Source: Shimazuella kribbensis DSM 45090
Lineage (GTDB): Bacteria > Bacillota > Bacilli > Thermoactinomycetales > Thermoactinomycetaceae
Length of the DNA stretch: 53,685 bases
NCBI RefSeq assembly: GCF_000428065.1
Contig: NZ_ATZF01000002.1
Span: 425,700-479,384 of the forward strand
Direction: 5' to 3'
This document shows, in pieces, positions 10,401 to 16,919 of this stretch. A program made the position numbers and the translations under genes. The first letter of the stretch is position 1, and every line of letters starts with the position of its first letter. The notes beneath the pieces were generated by a model, which saw only the letters and a list, made by a program, of their open reading frames with translations, was not told the DNA's origin and made no database searches.

Positions 10401-11476
10401 CTAATTACATGGTACCAGCATTCCAGTTGCAAATTGAAAAAATTTCTGTTAATCGCAATGGTAAAGCGGATAAGATAGCACTACACGAAATTCAAAAAGC
10501 ACAGGATATATCCAAAGAAGACATTCAACTCCCTACCAACAAGACGGAACAAGAACTCTGTACAATATGGTCTGAAATTCTAGCAATCTCTAGTATAGGA
10601 ATCGATCAAGACTTCTTCTCTATAGGAGGTCACTCGTTAAAAGCAATCCAATTAATGAGTAAAATACGAGAAAACTGGTCTGTTGAATTTCCATTGCGAT
10701 CCATTTTTCAAAATCCTACTATTAAACAACAAGCAAAAATCATTCATTCAGACTCAGCTAACAGTAAACCTGTAACTCTTTTAAATAAAGAACAAAGAAA
10801 CCATATATTCTGTTTTCCACCTATTTTTGGATGGGGAATGCTTTATAAAGGATTAGCTCGATTGTTTGACACACACAGTTTCTACGGATTTGATTTTATT
10901 TTAAGTGATGATCGCATGGGGAAATATGTGCAACATATCTTATCTATACAGCCTAATGGCCCTATTCAATTACTAGGTTACTCAGCCGGTGGAGTACTGG
11001 CTTATGAGGTAGCAAAAAAGTTAGAAGAAAAAGGCCATTCTGTTTCCGATATCATCATGCTAGACTCTCGACCATCTACCAGCCTACATGATGATGTAAA
11101 AGGTGATCCCAATCAAGTCGAACAATGGATTAAAAAGTTTGCTTCAAAAGAACCATACGCTCTTTTCTTTAGCCATTTCACCCAAAAAGAGTTGATTCAT
11201 ATGGTAAGTGGATATTGGTCGTACTTGGATCAAATTCAAACAACAGGAGAAACAAAGGCGACGATCCATCAAATTTTAGCAAATAACACAAACGACACCA
11301 ATAATTGGTGGACCCCTCATACTCACATGTATAGAGTAAATCAAGGATTCGGGGATCATGCTGGCATGTTAGTTGGTGAAAATTTACAGAAAAATGCACA
11401 AATCCTATCTACTGTACTAACAGCTATGATAAAAGAAAAAACAGAAAAAGATGAAAAAATCCTTATTCCTCATTAA
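1493..11476 (+). CDS. Three-module nonribosomal peptide synthetase, C-A-T-C-A-T-C-A-T-TE
   Basis: This 3327-residue enzyme would build and release a peptide from three amino acids. Rough residue positions: first C domain 5-430 (HHILLDG at about 132), A1 446-930 (YTSGTTGKPKG about 598), T1 serine in GGNSLHA about 977, C2 1034-1450 (HHMISDG), A2 1480-1970, T2 GGNSLNA about 2014, C3 2071-2490 (HHIVSDG), A3 2518-3000, T3 GGHSLKA about 3045, thioesterase with GYSAGG about 3162 and a late GDHAG histidine. Read by alignment with GrsA from memory, the specificity codes are A1 DGKGIGSVVK (no match I recall), A2 DFWNIGMVHK (the threonine code) and A3 DALLFGAVAK (hydrophobic or aromatic, uncertain). The gene begins with a C domain and has no upstream partner, which suggests a starter C domain that accepts an acyl chain. 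There is no epimerase domain. AAAGGA lies eight bases before the ATG, and a strong terminator follows. It is AT-rich throughout, like the genome around it. Confidence 0.95.
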   Translation: MTRKIYPLNEAQKGIWHLEVFFPHTSVSNIAGRTKLDYFNMYQLQEAVRIYMRHHDILRTRLTTQTGKEPVQYIANDELYELSIHDLSNYSNEEVEDWFQNQTQIPFTLFDSALIEFAAVIQKERFYLYVKCHHILLDGISLDLVVHKVKNIYQNLLKRTQIDIDENKTIDTYLERDKRYQQTIRYQKDEQFWLEELASIPDDIINQADILYTKSLKASRKEFVFTPDMKQKIEKFCSIYGISPYTLFMSALFYYFARMNNTNETILGTYFGNRQKSERGDLGMFLNTVPFYIQFDETSTVLDLIRNVNRKQMKLLRHQKFPYHHALDKKEKTSPGIKQIFTMGVEYQEVVSDQSDIYFSGYDFHTINFHLKKMISKDQLTLIMDYRNELFSPSDIEVIMDRLLVLLTAMITSPEQPLTQLSICSTKEEAFLIHELNDTQIDLPSVATIHGLFETIAQASPDHPAVITPQVELTYEMLNKRANQLAHYLRNQRVKPDDRVGLCMDSSIERIIAILAVLKSGCAYVPISTDYPKQRIQYMLEDSRAIFVLSQSSIIQKFKDDTNQDTPWLDVDQLDITNECTNNPLSINKNTDLAYIIYTSGTTGKPKGVMEEHIGLINATMHYQNFFQINQNDKVGQFLQFAFDGATKDLCLSLFSGTTLYLIPEEVKHDFRALEQFVHHHQLTFLGLTPSYAKHVNPHAVPHVRYLICGGSASSGELVSKWKDRYVVSYGPSESTVVTSMYHPNSNIQYRNVPIGKPIANKKVYIFNQHQQLQPIGVAGELCIGGIGLARGYLGRLALTEEKFISNPYLPHERIYRTGDLVRVLPDGNMEYLGRMDQQVKIRGYRIEPAEIEATFRLHPAINDVVIQTWTDKSSENYLCAYILYKKVISQSQLQSFLADRLPSYMIPDTMMGIKEIPLTTNGKIDYPSLPKPHTDRGRSEYSPPQSAMEKELVSLWEKVLKIDRIGIHDSFFHVGGNSLHAIQLLTQLQQKFSTPLSNRMIFEYATIQRLAAYLDSLQTGDEQKLQPIAYQEYYPVSPAQKRMFVLQQMQPEAIHYNIPGGMEIKGSLDVERLEQAFQQLVQRHESLRTSFHEVNGELVQKINGVGQVNIKHVNGTKKDINEIMSSFLQPFSLTESPLLRVQLVYIEENHHILLVDMHHMISDGSSIDIMLHELSAFYKDEQLAPLSIHYKDYTAWQREWLDSANCDKQEKYWLKEYSDIPVLDLSKDHLATPLAPYEGNRFTFSLGKTLQDGLNQLTIELNSTKYMLLLAAFNLLLYKYSNQSAIVIGTPVAGRSHPDLHSMLGMFVNTVAIRNELTDEDTLLGFIQRVKNKSMSAFDHADYPFEMLVEKLKLDRDFSQNPLFQVLFTMQNFGEHLLQMDGLQIDLLSVRPPVSKFDLSLTANESENDIVCHFDYQTSLFEATTMERFAKHFRQIIHQIIQSPNQTVGSLDILTQVEKTQLLHGWNQPEAAYPAVSLSQLFEEQVKETPNNIAVALGSEEMTYQELDGKSNQLAREILSFPLEKNPVIGIIMDRSLDMIVSILAVLKAGGAYLPIDPTYPTDRIEYMLNDSQANLLIVPKRSFVPSYYQKDRIILEEIVQTHNPAHLPNMSKPDDLAYIIYTSGSTGKPKGVMVEHRNVVSLLFPEKSLYDFSSSDIWTFFHSYCFDFSVWEMYGALLFGGKLIIVPQEVARDSMAFLSLLSKEKVTIVNQTPSSFYALTDAALPADNMELAIRYVIFGGEALNPSKLGGWTKKYPEIQFVNMYGITETTVHVTYKKLTSFDIASNRSVIGRPIPTLQLFVLDAHLQPVPIGVIGELYVSGSGVARGYLHRPELTDSRFIQNPYDPLKRMYKTGDLVRRLQDGDLEYMGRSDQQVKIRGHRVEIGEIESVLLQHDQIHHVVVQNYQNNEGESYLCSYLVGDNINTTEIKTYLNTRLPKYMVPAFSILLDSIPLTKNGKVDHKALPKPEDTLIHPNDQLSATTEMEKKLVLLWENIFSMKGIGVNQNFFHLGGNSLNAIRLVNQIQQHFSITLPVRTIFDHSTIAELATHLEKEVISDHLSIPIAPTAIYQPLSYSQRRMYFLQALDPQSTHYHIPGGIWLEGKIDANRLEKAFLQIMERHEILRTTFLLIQGEPMQYIHTQMNWKLERDQAFEAQIPDKITSFSKAFSLETGPLFRAKLIQVHPQKHLLLFDIHHIVSDGVSIELLLQELIDHYRGKNLAQPTIQYKDYAVWQNQQFDQKKLETQEAYWLENLSDKLPTLDLQTDFSRTKKEDLAGASISFELDTKLVENIQNWMKKSGFTLYMCGLAAFNILLSTYTRQSDILVGTPVSGRTHPDLQNIMGLFVNTIVLRNRPESQKTIGSFLQEVKEQSLRAFENQDYPLEALIDKLQVERETGRNPLFDTMFGVQNFNKHESLVIDGIKTSALPEKTSYSKFDLSLFLSEQQSKITGTMQYRTSLFQRETIERLIQHFMVILQKLIDKPNQCIGELDLLSDREKKQILKKWNQTKADYPKHPIHLLFENQVKKTPYQIAAVYDQQSITYKALNARANQLAWTLRQRGIGPNDRVAFLTNRSISVLVGILAVLKAGGAYVPIDPKHPIDRIQYMLQDCGAKLVIGESLDEELSFIINDPIWIDLQDEQNYHPDTSNISNCTHITDLAYIIYTSGTTGNPKGVMVEHIGIPNLIWHHQRMFPYTSQDRIAQFASTSFDASVLEIFHALLSGMTLVLIPETVLLDIDKFQQYVHQHHVTYILVPPVYAQYLEKEKLPLIQKIFVGGEQSPKELAEKWAGKFVNAYGPTETTVASTNWVHSDSKSVSRLPIGKPIANTQLYILNKSLHPLPIGAIGELYIGGDGLARGYCNQHDLTEEKFLSNPFIPGERIYKTGDLARWLPDGNIEYMGRVDQQVKIRGFRVELGEIESVYKQFPTIKQAKVINQIDERGDTYLIAFVVASATLDLHALKEFIQSKLPNYMVPAFQLQIEKISVNRNGKADKIALHEIQKAQDISKEDIQLPTNKTEQELCTIWSEILAISSIGIDQDFFSIGGHSLKAIQLMSKIRENWSVEFPLRSIFQNPTIKQQAKIIHSDSANSKPVTLLNKEQRNHIFCFPPIFGWGMLYKGLARLFDTHSFYGFDFILSDDRMGKYVQHILSIQPNGPIQLLGYSAGGVLAYEVAKKLEEKGHSVSDIIMLDSRPSTSLHDDVKGDPNQVEQWIKKFASKEPYALFFSHFTQKELIHMVSGYWSYLDQIQTTGETKATIHQILANNTNDTNNWWTPHTHMYRVNQGFGDHAGMLVGENLQKNAQILSTVLTAMIKEKTEKDEKILIPH

Positions 11477-11518
11477 CAAAACAGACCACTTGTTCAGTTA
11501 CAAGTGGTCTGTTTTGTT
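11475..11518. terminator. Strong terminator after the plus-strand NRPS
   Basis: An 18-base-pair perfect stem (AACAAAACAGACCACTTG and its complement) with an eight-base loop begins at the NRPS stop codon. Both flanks are A- or T-rich, so it can act in both directions. It isolates the NRPS from what follows. Confidence 0.9.
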
Positions 11519-11826
11519 AATTCTTTCGTTTTAGACATATTCATTATTAAACTGAACTAACGCTCCTAAATTATGAGAGAAAAACGTTATCGTTGCATAA
11601 AGCTGTATCTTTTTTTGGCATCATGTTCTATTTTCTGGTAAAAAAAATCACAAATCGATTGCAACGAAGCAGTCCAATACCAACGAATGTACATACCATA
11701 AACAGGTAGGACAATCTTGCTTGTTCTATGACTTTTACATTTTGCTAGTGTCAGACTGGATCACCTCTCAGGGGACCAATCTGTCACTGTACTCCTCTAA
11801 TCAGAGGAGCTAGCAGGGTTCCCCGC
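11519..11826. other. Gene-free stretch between the NRPS terminator and a small minus-strand gene
   Basis: No credible reading frame is visible here. At about 11790-11810 there is a short hairpin (CTCCTCTAATCAGAGGAG) just beyond the stop codon of the 47-residue minus-strand gene, which could be its terminator. Otherwise I see nothing in it. Confidence 0.5.
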
Positions 11827-11970
11827 TTAGGAGCGGCGGAAACTGACTACTAAGGCGGCAACTCCCGTGATCATACATCCGAGAACTGTCTCCCACTCAG
11901 ATTGCAGTGTACATTGAAGTACACCAACGGAAAAGAAGACAATGCTGAGATAGCCACAGATTTCCTTCAT
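11827..11970 (-). CDS. Small two-helix membrane protein, 47 residues, unknown
   Basis: This frame starts with ATG seven bases after a perfect AAGGAG. The product has two hydrophobic stretches: YLSIVFFSVGVL (about residues 7-18) and VLGCMITGVAALVVSF (about 29-44), joined by a short polar link with QSEWET, and it ends FRRS. It contains three cysteines. I recognise no family. The size and topology resemble small holins, toxin peptides or other short membrane peptides, but nothing here decides between them. Its base composition is about 47% GC, clearly above the surrounding DNA. A hairpin lies shortly after the stop. The good ribosome binding site, the composition and the hairpin together argue that it is a real gene. 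Confidence 0.6.
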   Translation of the reverse strand: MKEICGYLSIVFFSVGVLQCTLQSEWETVLGCMITGVAALVVSFRRS

Positions 11971-12088
11971 CTATGCACTCCTTGGGAGATCAACCTACTT
12001 ATTCATCTTACACCATACGAAATATTTCAGCATGATACACATAAAAAAAGCTATCGCAAAACCGACAGCCTACTTTTTTTCTCTCCAA

Positions 12089-12991
12089 TCAAAATCGCTC
12101 ATGTGTTATATCCGCATTTACCGCAAATGCAGCATTGCTGCCATCCGCAGCAGCTAAAATTAGTGCTGATGGACTAAGTTGCGAATACTCACCTGCTGCG
12201 TATATGTTTTTCTGTGAGGTACGGCCCAATGCATCCATTTCTACCTGACCGTTTTCTTTTAGTTGACAACCTAGCTGTTCCAAGAAAGGATTCGATCGAT
12301 AAAACTCAGATACAATAAATCCCCCTGTCCGATCAATAATCAAACCAGAAACAAATTCAACTTTTTGTAGATGGCCATTTTCTCCATGCAGTTTTTTTAT
12401 AGGGTCTGTCTCAACCAAAATGTTTCGATTCGCTAGTTCCTTATGCATGGAAGGACACATAGGATAACCATTGGTAGCCACTATCAAATCTGTAGACCAG
12501 TTATATACCAATTTAGCCATATGAAGGGCGCCTTTTTCTTTTTCGGCTAATACTATTAACGCTTGATCTCTTCTTTCCCAACCATCACAGTACGGACAAC
12601 TATGAATACTAATACCATAATATTGCTCTAGAGCAGGAATAGTTGGGTGAATCTCTTGAACACCTGTGGCTAAAATGATTTTCTCTGTAAGGTACTTATT
12701 GTTACTAGTAACAATTGCATACTGATCATGATCCACTTGTTTTACCACTTGTACCACAGTATCCTTCACCAATTGGACAGAAGGATATTTGGCCAATTCT
12801 CTATGTGCGATCTGTTTGAAATCTTGTGGTTTTATTCCATCTCTAGTCAGAAAACCATGCGATTCTTGTGTTACTCGATTTCGATTTGTCCCATTATCAA
12901 AGACGATAATGTTTCTTCGTGCACGTCCTAGAACAAGCGCTGCATTTAAACCTGCGGGTCCAGCACCGATAATTGCACAATCAAAAATCAT
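12089..12991 (-). CDS. FAD/NAD(P)-dependent disulfide oxidoreductase, thioredoxin reductase-like, CPYC motif
   Basis: This 300-residue flavoprotein has the layout of low-molecular-weight thioredoxin reductase. It has an N-terminal FAD-binding IIGAGPAGLNAALVLGR, a central redox-active pair in HSCPYCDGWE (about residues 131-140), and a C-terminal FAD motif, IYAAGEYSQ. The second, NAD(P)H-binding domain is poorly matched: the expected GxGxxA is replaced by ALIVLAEKEKGALHMAKL, so cofactor use may differ. The CPYC-DGWE/HGWE subgroup includes enzymes of general redox maintenance, and the wider family includes natural-product disulfide-forming enzymes such as GliT and HlmI. The location 600 bases from an NRPS makes a tailoring role possible but unproven. 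AAGGAGAAAGGG lies before the ATG, and the gene is monocistronic. Confidence 0.85.
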   Translation of the reverse strand: MIFDCAIIGAGPAGLNAALVLGRARRNIIVFDNGTNRNRVTQESHGFLTRDGIKPQDFKQIAHRELAKYPSVQLVKDTVVQVVKQVDHDQYAIVTSNNKYLTEKIILATGVQEIHPTIPALEQYYGISIHSCPYCDGWERRDQALIVLAEKEKGALHMAKLVYNWSTDLIVATNGYPMCPSMHKELANRNILVETDPIKKLHGENGHLQKVEFVSGLIIDRTGGFIVSEFYRSNPFLEQLGCQLKENGQVEMDALGRTSQKNIYAAGEYSQLSPSALILAAADGSNAAFAVNADITHERF

Positions 12992-12999
12992 GATTTATT

Positions 13000-13213
13000 C
13001 CCTTTCTCCTTGGCTTTATGCTACTATCACTCTCCCATTTTGGCTCCAAATTTCTTTTCTTATACTTCGCTTAGACGTATGGAATAGTCAAAAAATATAC
13101 TGCTAGAGGGGTAAAATCGAGGACTTAGTTTGTTAAACAAACCAGTTTATTATATGATGAACGACTTCTTCACTCCGAAAAAACTTTTAAAGACTTTTCT
13201 GTTTAAAAATGGC
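13000..13213. other. Upstream region of the flavin oxidoreductase with a short palindrome
   Basis: No gene is visible. A perfect palindrome, GTTTGTTAAACAAAC, lies at about 13126-13140, some 135 bases upstream of the oxidoreductase start. It could be an operator for a dimeric repressor. That is inference only. Confidence 0.3.
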
Positions 13214-13254
13214 GTGACTGGTAAAATGTCCATCTAGATGCTCTTACCAGTCAC
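13214..13254 (-). terminator. Terminator after the 22-residue membrane peptide gene
   Basis: GTGACTGGTAA pairs with TTACCAGTCAC. Read on the minus strand, the stem is followed by ATTTTT. It begins 28 bases after the stop codon of the tiny minus-strand gene next to it. Confidence 0.65.
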
Positions 13255-13281
13255 TTTGGTTAACAGAGGTGACTCTACTTC

Positions 13282-13350
13282 TTAGGTCTTGCTCATGCCC
13301 ACCCCTACGATAAGGACGACAACGAGTACGAGAAGAAGAAAGATTCCCAT
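13282..13350 (-). CDS. 22-residue single-helix hydrophobic peptide
   Basis: GGAGGGG lies five bases before the ATG. The product reads MGIFLLLVLVVVLIVGV with a short polar tail, GMSKT, so it is almost entirely one membrane helix. A terminator follows within 30 bases. Short glycine/valine/leucine peptides of this type in Bacillales include YjcZ/YczN-like sporulation peptides and small toxic peptides. No antitoxin RNA or partner gene is evident. The alternative reading in the overlapping frame (13244-13429) has no comparable ribosome binding site. Confidence 0.5.
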   Translation of the reverse strand: MGIFLLLVLVVVLIVGVGMSKT

Positions 13351-13833
13351 ATTCCCCTCCGAAGGTTCCACCTGCATCTATTCCTCTTATTTTAGCATGA
13401 TTGTATCTGATAATACCCAAGTTCTTCACCTAATAATTTATTCCACTATCCAACAAACATCTATCTACCCTGTCCTTTCTATATTTGCCTCTTTTCTAAT
13501 AAGGGAACATTCTAAAATAAGACTAGAGATATGAAACGGTATTTTATGAATCAGAAGATAGGTTTATTAGGTCTCAACAGAAACTGCTAGAAAGCCGAAC
13601 AAAAGGAAGTTTGTTATCGAAACAAGTGATTTGTTTTTTTCCATCTATTAGACAAGATTCATTCTCAACTGCACAAACCAACGAAAAAAAGAAACGAATG
13701 TTTACGGAATCAAATTTTTTTATTATTACATTCATTAGTTAGCCTTACACTACAAACAATAATCGGAATATTGTATACCATTTCTATGAATTAGCAATTC
13801 CGCTAATTCATCAACACAGATAAAGGAACTGAA
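13351..13833. other. Intergenic stretch before the 38-residue gene
   Basis: No credible gene is visible on either strand. A short inverted repeat (GAATTAGC and GCTAATTC) lies at about 13788-13809, shortly upstream of the ribosome binding site of the 38-residue gene, and could affect its transcription or translation. Confidence 0.4.
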
Positions 13834-13950
13834 ATGGCAACAGAAAACCCGGAAGAGCAGCCAACGTCTACTCCAACAGACCCAACCTCATACACTCAAA
13901 CTCCAAACGACATCAAGGATAGCGGGATTGCTTGGGGGAACCTTCGCTGA
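13834..13950 (+). CDS. 38-residue proline/threonine-rich peptide, unknown
   Basis: AAAGGA lies six bases before the ATG. The peptide starts MATENPEEQPTSTPTDPTSY, is acidic and very rich in proline and threonine, has no cysteine, and ends DSGIAWGNLR with a single tryptophan close to the C-terminus. Two hairpins follow, one overlapping the stop codon. I recognise no family. An acidic, unstructured first part followed by a short, different C-terminal part is the general shape of a precursor peptide (a modified peptide or a secreted signal such as ComX, which also carries a C-terminal tryptophan). However, no modifying enzyme, comQ or exporter lies beside it, so this stays speculative. Its GC content is higher than that of the flanks. 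Confidence 0.5.
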   Translation: MATENPEEQPTSTPTDPTSYTQTPNDIKDSGIAWGNLR

Positions 13951-13971
13951 TATCTAACTAGTTTATCAGCG
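13945..13971 (+). terminator. Hairpin overlapping the stop of the 38-residue gene
   Basis: CGCTGATA pairs with TATCAGCG across an 11-base loop. It lacks a T-run and may be a stabilising hairpin ahead of the next, stronger one. Confidence 0.45.
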
Positions 13972-13978
13972 AGAACAA

Positions 13979-14021
13979 TGGCAGACTGATTTTACTTTTC
14001 GAGGTATAAATCAGTCTGCCA
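13979..14021 (+). terminator. Terminator of the 38-residue gene
   Basis: TGGCAGACTGATTT pairs with AAATCAGTCTGCCA around a loop containing TTTTCGAGG. It is a strong stem that separates this gene from the 46-residue gene downstream. Confidence 0.65.
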
Positions 14022-14123
14022 TCCACATCATAACAAATTTTATCCCCTTCCAATCAAGCCCATAATAAACACTTATTTTATTAATAGAAGTGATCATTGT
14101 ACATAATCTTTGCTAAAGTAAAA

Positions 14124-14143
14124 GTGACGGTAATTCCTGTCAC
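14124..14143 (+). promoter_or_regulatory. Hairpin in the leader of the 46-residue gene
   Basis: GTGAC and GTCAC enclose a short loop immediately before the AGGGAGGAG ribosome binding site. The position suggests control of translation or of RNA stability. Confidence 0.35.
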
Positions 14144-14158
14144 TTATAGGGAGGAGTA

Positions 14159-14299
14159 ATGCGAAACATCATCGCTTTCATCTGTAACCTCTTTGGATCT
14201 TGTGGACATTCGCATGTGATTACCGTGGATAGTGCTCTATATGCTGTGACGGCTTCCATCGTCGTTTATGAGCCACTTCCTGTAAATCGTGCCTGCTGA
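14159..14299 (+). CDS. 46-residue cysteine-containing peptide, unknown
   Basis: A very strong AGGGAGGAG lies three bases before the ATG. The product begins MRNIIAFICNLFGSCGHSHV, continues with a hydrophobic stretch (ALYAVTASIVVYEPL) and ends NRAC, with three cysteines in all. The N-terminus is short and amphipathic and could insert in a membrane. No family is recognised. The stop codon lies inside the first base pairs of a terminator hairpin, which shows the gene and terminator evolved as one unit. It sits in the same orientation as the 38-residue gene, separated from it by that gene's own terminator, so the two are transcribed separately. Confidence 0.55.
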   Translation: MRNIIAFICNLFGSCGHSHVITVDSALYAVTASIVVYEPLPVNRAC

Positions 14300-14326
14300 T
14301 CTTCCATTTGGAATGAATCAGCGGGC
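14291..14326 (+). terminator. Terminator of the 46-residue gene
   Basis: GCCTGCTGAT pairs with ATCAGCGGGC (one G-T pair). The stem includes the last codons and stop of the gene. Confidence 0.6.
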
Positions 14327-14358
14327 ACTCGGATGAAATCATTCCATATTTTCTAACA

Positions 14359-14381
14359 AACCCCTCGCACGTAGAGGGGTT
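14359..14381 (+). terminator. Second terminator before yifB
   Basis: AACCCCTC pairs with GAGGGGTT across a seven-base loop, followed by a T-rich sequence. It separates the small gene from the ATPase gene. Confidence 0.65.
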
Positions 14382-14493
14382 CTATTATGAATTCTTTTTT
14401 TCCATTTTTTTAATCAAAACAAAAAACTTCAAGAGGAATTACGAGCACATGTGTGGAAAAATGAAATATAGAAAATATGTTCGGAGTGTGAGG

Positions 14494-16023
14494 ATGATGT
14501 ATGCAAAACTAATGAGTGCTAGTGTCCTTGGCGTAGATGGTTTTTTAGTGGAAGTAGAAGTGGATATCAGCAATGGTCTGCCAATGTTTGATATCGTTGG
14601 CCTTCCAGATTCTGCTGTCAGGGAAGCAAAAGAACGAGTAAGAGTTGCGATTCGTAATAGCCAAGCTAACTTTCCCCTCCAGCGCATTACTACCAATCTA
14701 GCACCAGCAGATATCAAGAAAGAAGGTTCTATCTTCGATCTAGCAATAGCTCTTGGGGTAATGATTGCTAGTGGACAAGCAGAAGTATCTCAATTTAACC
14801 AATACCTTATCGTAGGCGAGCTTGCTTTAGATGGTACGCTTCGCCCTTTATCAGGTGTTTTACCGATGGTGATGGAAGCAAAAGCAAAAGGACTAACAAA
14901 AGTATTACTACCATTGAAAAATGCCGCAGAAGCTGAATTAGTGAGTGGCATGCAAATTATTCCGGTTGAAACGTTGCAAGAAGTCTTGCTCTATTTCAAA
15001 GGAGAGTGGAAACCTAAACCGTTACCAGTCGAAGAACGAGAATTTCCCTCTATGCCTTTGCTAGATTTAGCAGACGTCCAAGGTCAAACCCATGTAAAAA
15101 GAGCGATGGAAGTAGCGGCAGCCGGATCACACAACTTATTATTAATTGGACCTCCCGGATCTGGTAAGACCATGCTAGCAAAAAGGATCTCGTCCATTCT
15201 TCCTAATATGGATATACAAGAATCATTAGAAGTAACCAAGATTTGTAGCATTGCAGGACTTATCCAAGATAGAGGTCGCTTGATTTCGGAACGTCCATTT
15301 CGCTCTCCCCATCATACAATCTCTCAAGCAGGCTTAGTTGGTGGCGGAGCAATACCAAAACCGGGAGAAATTAGTTTGTCTCATCGAGGGGTGTTATTCC
15401 TAGACGAGCTACCTGAATTTTCCAAGTCTGCATTGGAAGTGTTACGCCAACCACTGGAAGATCGCGAAGTCACCTTGGGTCGAGCTCGTGCGGTGCTCAC
15501 CTTTCCTGCGGAATTTGTACTTGTTGGTTCGATGAATCCATGTCCCTGCGGATACTTTGGATATGATCAAGACCGACCTTGCACTTGCAATGCTCAACAA
15601 GTTCAACGATATCGAGCCAAAATCTCCGGTCCGTTACTTGATCGTATTGACTTGCATGTGGAAGTACCAAAAGTAGACTTTGGAACATTATCTAGCAGAG
15701 CAACCAATGAATCCTCTGCTACTGTTCGTGATCGTGTGAATCAAGCAAGGCAAATTCAAAACGAACGCTTTTCCAAATCCACTACCCTCTGCAACAGTAC
15801 CATGACCCCATCGGAAATAAAGGAGTACTGTGAACTAGACTCCCAATCGCAGGAACTGCTTCGGCTTTCCTTTGATTCATTAGGATTGAGCGCACGAGCC
15901 CATGATCGAATATTAAAAGTAGCTCGTACAATAGCAGATTTAGCAGGGACAAAGGAGATTGAAGTAGCTCATATTGCAGAAGCGATTCAATATCGAACGT
16001 TGGATCGGAAGTTTTGGGAATAG
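14494..16023 (+). CDS. YifB/ComM family magnesium chelatase-like AAA ATPase
   Basis: This 509-residue protein has the YifB/ComM layout. An N-terminal domain starts YAKLMSASVLGVDG and contains GLPMFDIVGLPDSAVREAKE. The AAA domain has Walker A GPPGSGKT (about residue 222) and Walker B LFLDELPEF (about 307). A C-terminal Mg_chelatase-type domain ends near YRTLDRKFW. In Gram-negative bacteria ComM drives branch migration during natural transformation. In Bacillota the exact role is less clear. The frame is open from 14449, but GGAG at 14483 sits seven bases before the ATG at 14494 and the resulting length matches the family. A further ATG at 14497 is equally possible. The gene lies alone between the small-gene region and decayed DNA. 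Confidence 0.92.
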   Translation: MMYAKLMSASVLGVDGFLVEVEVDISNGLPMFDIVGLPDSAVREAKERVRVAIRNSQANFPLQRITTNLAPADIKKEGSIFDLAIALGVMIASGQAEVSQFNQYLIVGELALDGTLRPLSGVLPMVMEAKAKGLTKVLLPLKNAAEAELVSGMQIIPVETLQEVLLYFKGEWKPKPLPVEEREFPSMPLLDLADVQGQTHVKRAMEVAAAGSHNLLLIGPPGSGKTMLAKRISSILPNMDIQESLEVTKICSIAGLIQDRGRLISERPFRSPHHTISQAGLVGGGAIPKPGEISLSHRGVLFLDELPEFSKSALEVLRQPLEDREVTLGRARAVLTFPAEFVLVGSMNPCPCGYFGYDQDRPCTCNAQQVQRYRAKISGPLLDRIDLHVEVPKVDFGTLSSRATNESSATVRDRVNQARQIQNERFSKSTTLCNSTMTPSEIKEYCELDSQSQELLRLSFDSLGLSARAHDRILKVARTIADLAGTKEIEVAHIAEAIQYRTLDRKFWE

Positions 16024-16087
16024 ATGAAGCTTTATTTAAATTATCATTTTTGCGGTTGTTTCTAAATGGGGTAGAACCTACACTTCA

Positions 16088-16850
16088 CCTAAATATTAGA
16101 AAAATTATAAAGGAAAACGGTGCACATTATGTCATCATGCATAATGGAAACCGAAAAAAACTCCAAAATCATGAAATAAAAGAGAAGTGTTAACCTGGAA
16201 TCAAAAATACAAAATTCCTATTGATAAAAATGGATTTCCTAATCATGAGAAATGAATAGATGCAGATACTAATCTTGATTCAAAATATTGGCAAGTTAAA
16301 AAAGAGGATCAATTCTTGATACTCCATCTTGAATTAGCAGATACAATGGAAAATAACTCTTCTCTCAAAAATAAGGTTAACGAAACTGCTCTAGAAACAA
16401 TAAAAAATTCAAATTGGTATCGTAAAATGGATGAACTGAAAAAAATTTTCAATTTTATATACATGGAAAATACTCAGCTCATTTTATTAGATGCAGAAAC
16501 ATTTGCTTTAGGTTCGAGATAGCAGGCTTTACCTCATGAAAAAGTTACAGATGAAACACCATTATATTATGAAGATCGTGAACCTATTCACGATTGTATA
16601 GCAACTGGCGGATTTGATCTATATTTCGACTTCCGAAAAATCTGTTAAAACGACGAAGTGGATCAGTATTTTTTGTAGAAAAACAACTTTATGCTACATG
16701 GTTCTCCAATCTCCTATCACGAGTTAAATCAAGAAATATCAATTTAAATTCCCGATTCTTCTTGGATTTAGAGACGATGATTATATTTATAATCAAGTGA
16801 CAGGAGAACGAAAAAGAGACGAATGGGAAGAAGAACGATTTAATCAGTAA
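16088..16850 (+). pseudogene. Decayed gene with frameshifts and stops
   Basis: Plus-strand coding-like fragments follow one another but switch frame and contain in-frame stops: ENGAHYVIMHNGNRKK, then after a +1 shift WNQKYKIPIDKNGFPNHEK, a stop, then DADTNLDSKYWQVKKEDQF continuing to 16522, a stop, then ALPHEKVTDETPLYYEDREP. A last fragment, DDDYIYNQVTGERKRDEWEE, ends at about 16849. They look like remains of one or two soluble proteins. The style recalls toxin-domain or phage-associated proteins, but I cannot name the family. One partial frame, 16316-16522, is open for 68 residues and should not be taken as an intact gene. Confidence 0.45.
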
Positions 16851-16919
16851 GCTTAAAGCAAAAAAAGTCAGCCTCTTTCCCCTACTCTCGAGTGAATCGA
16901 TTTTTCGTGGTGGCATTGG

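Noticed and set aside
16316-16522. 68-residue frame taken as an intact gene
   Set aside because: It is the open middle part of a longer broken frame with stops on both sides and has no start site of its own.
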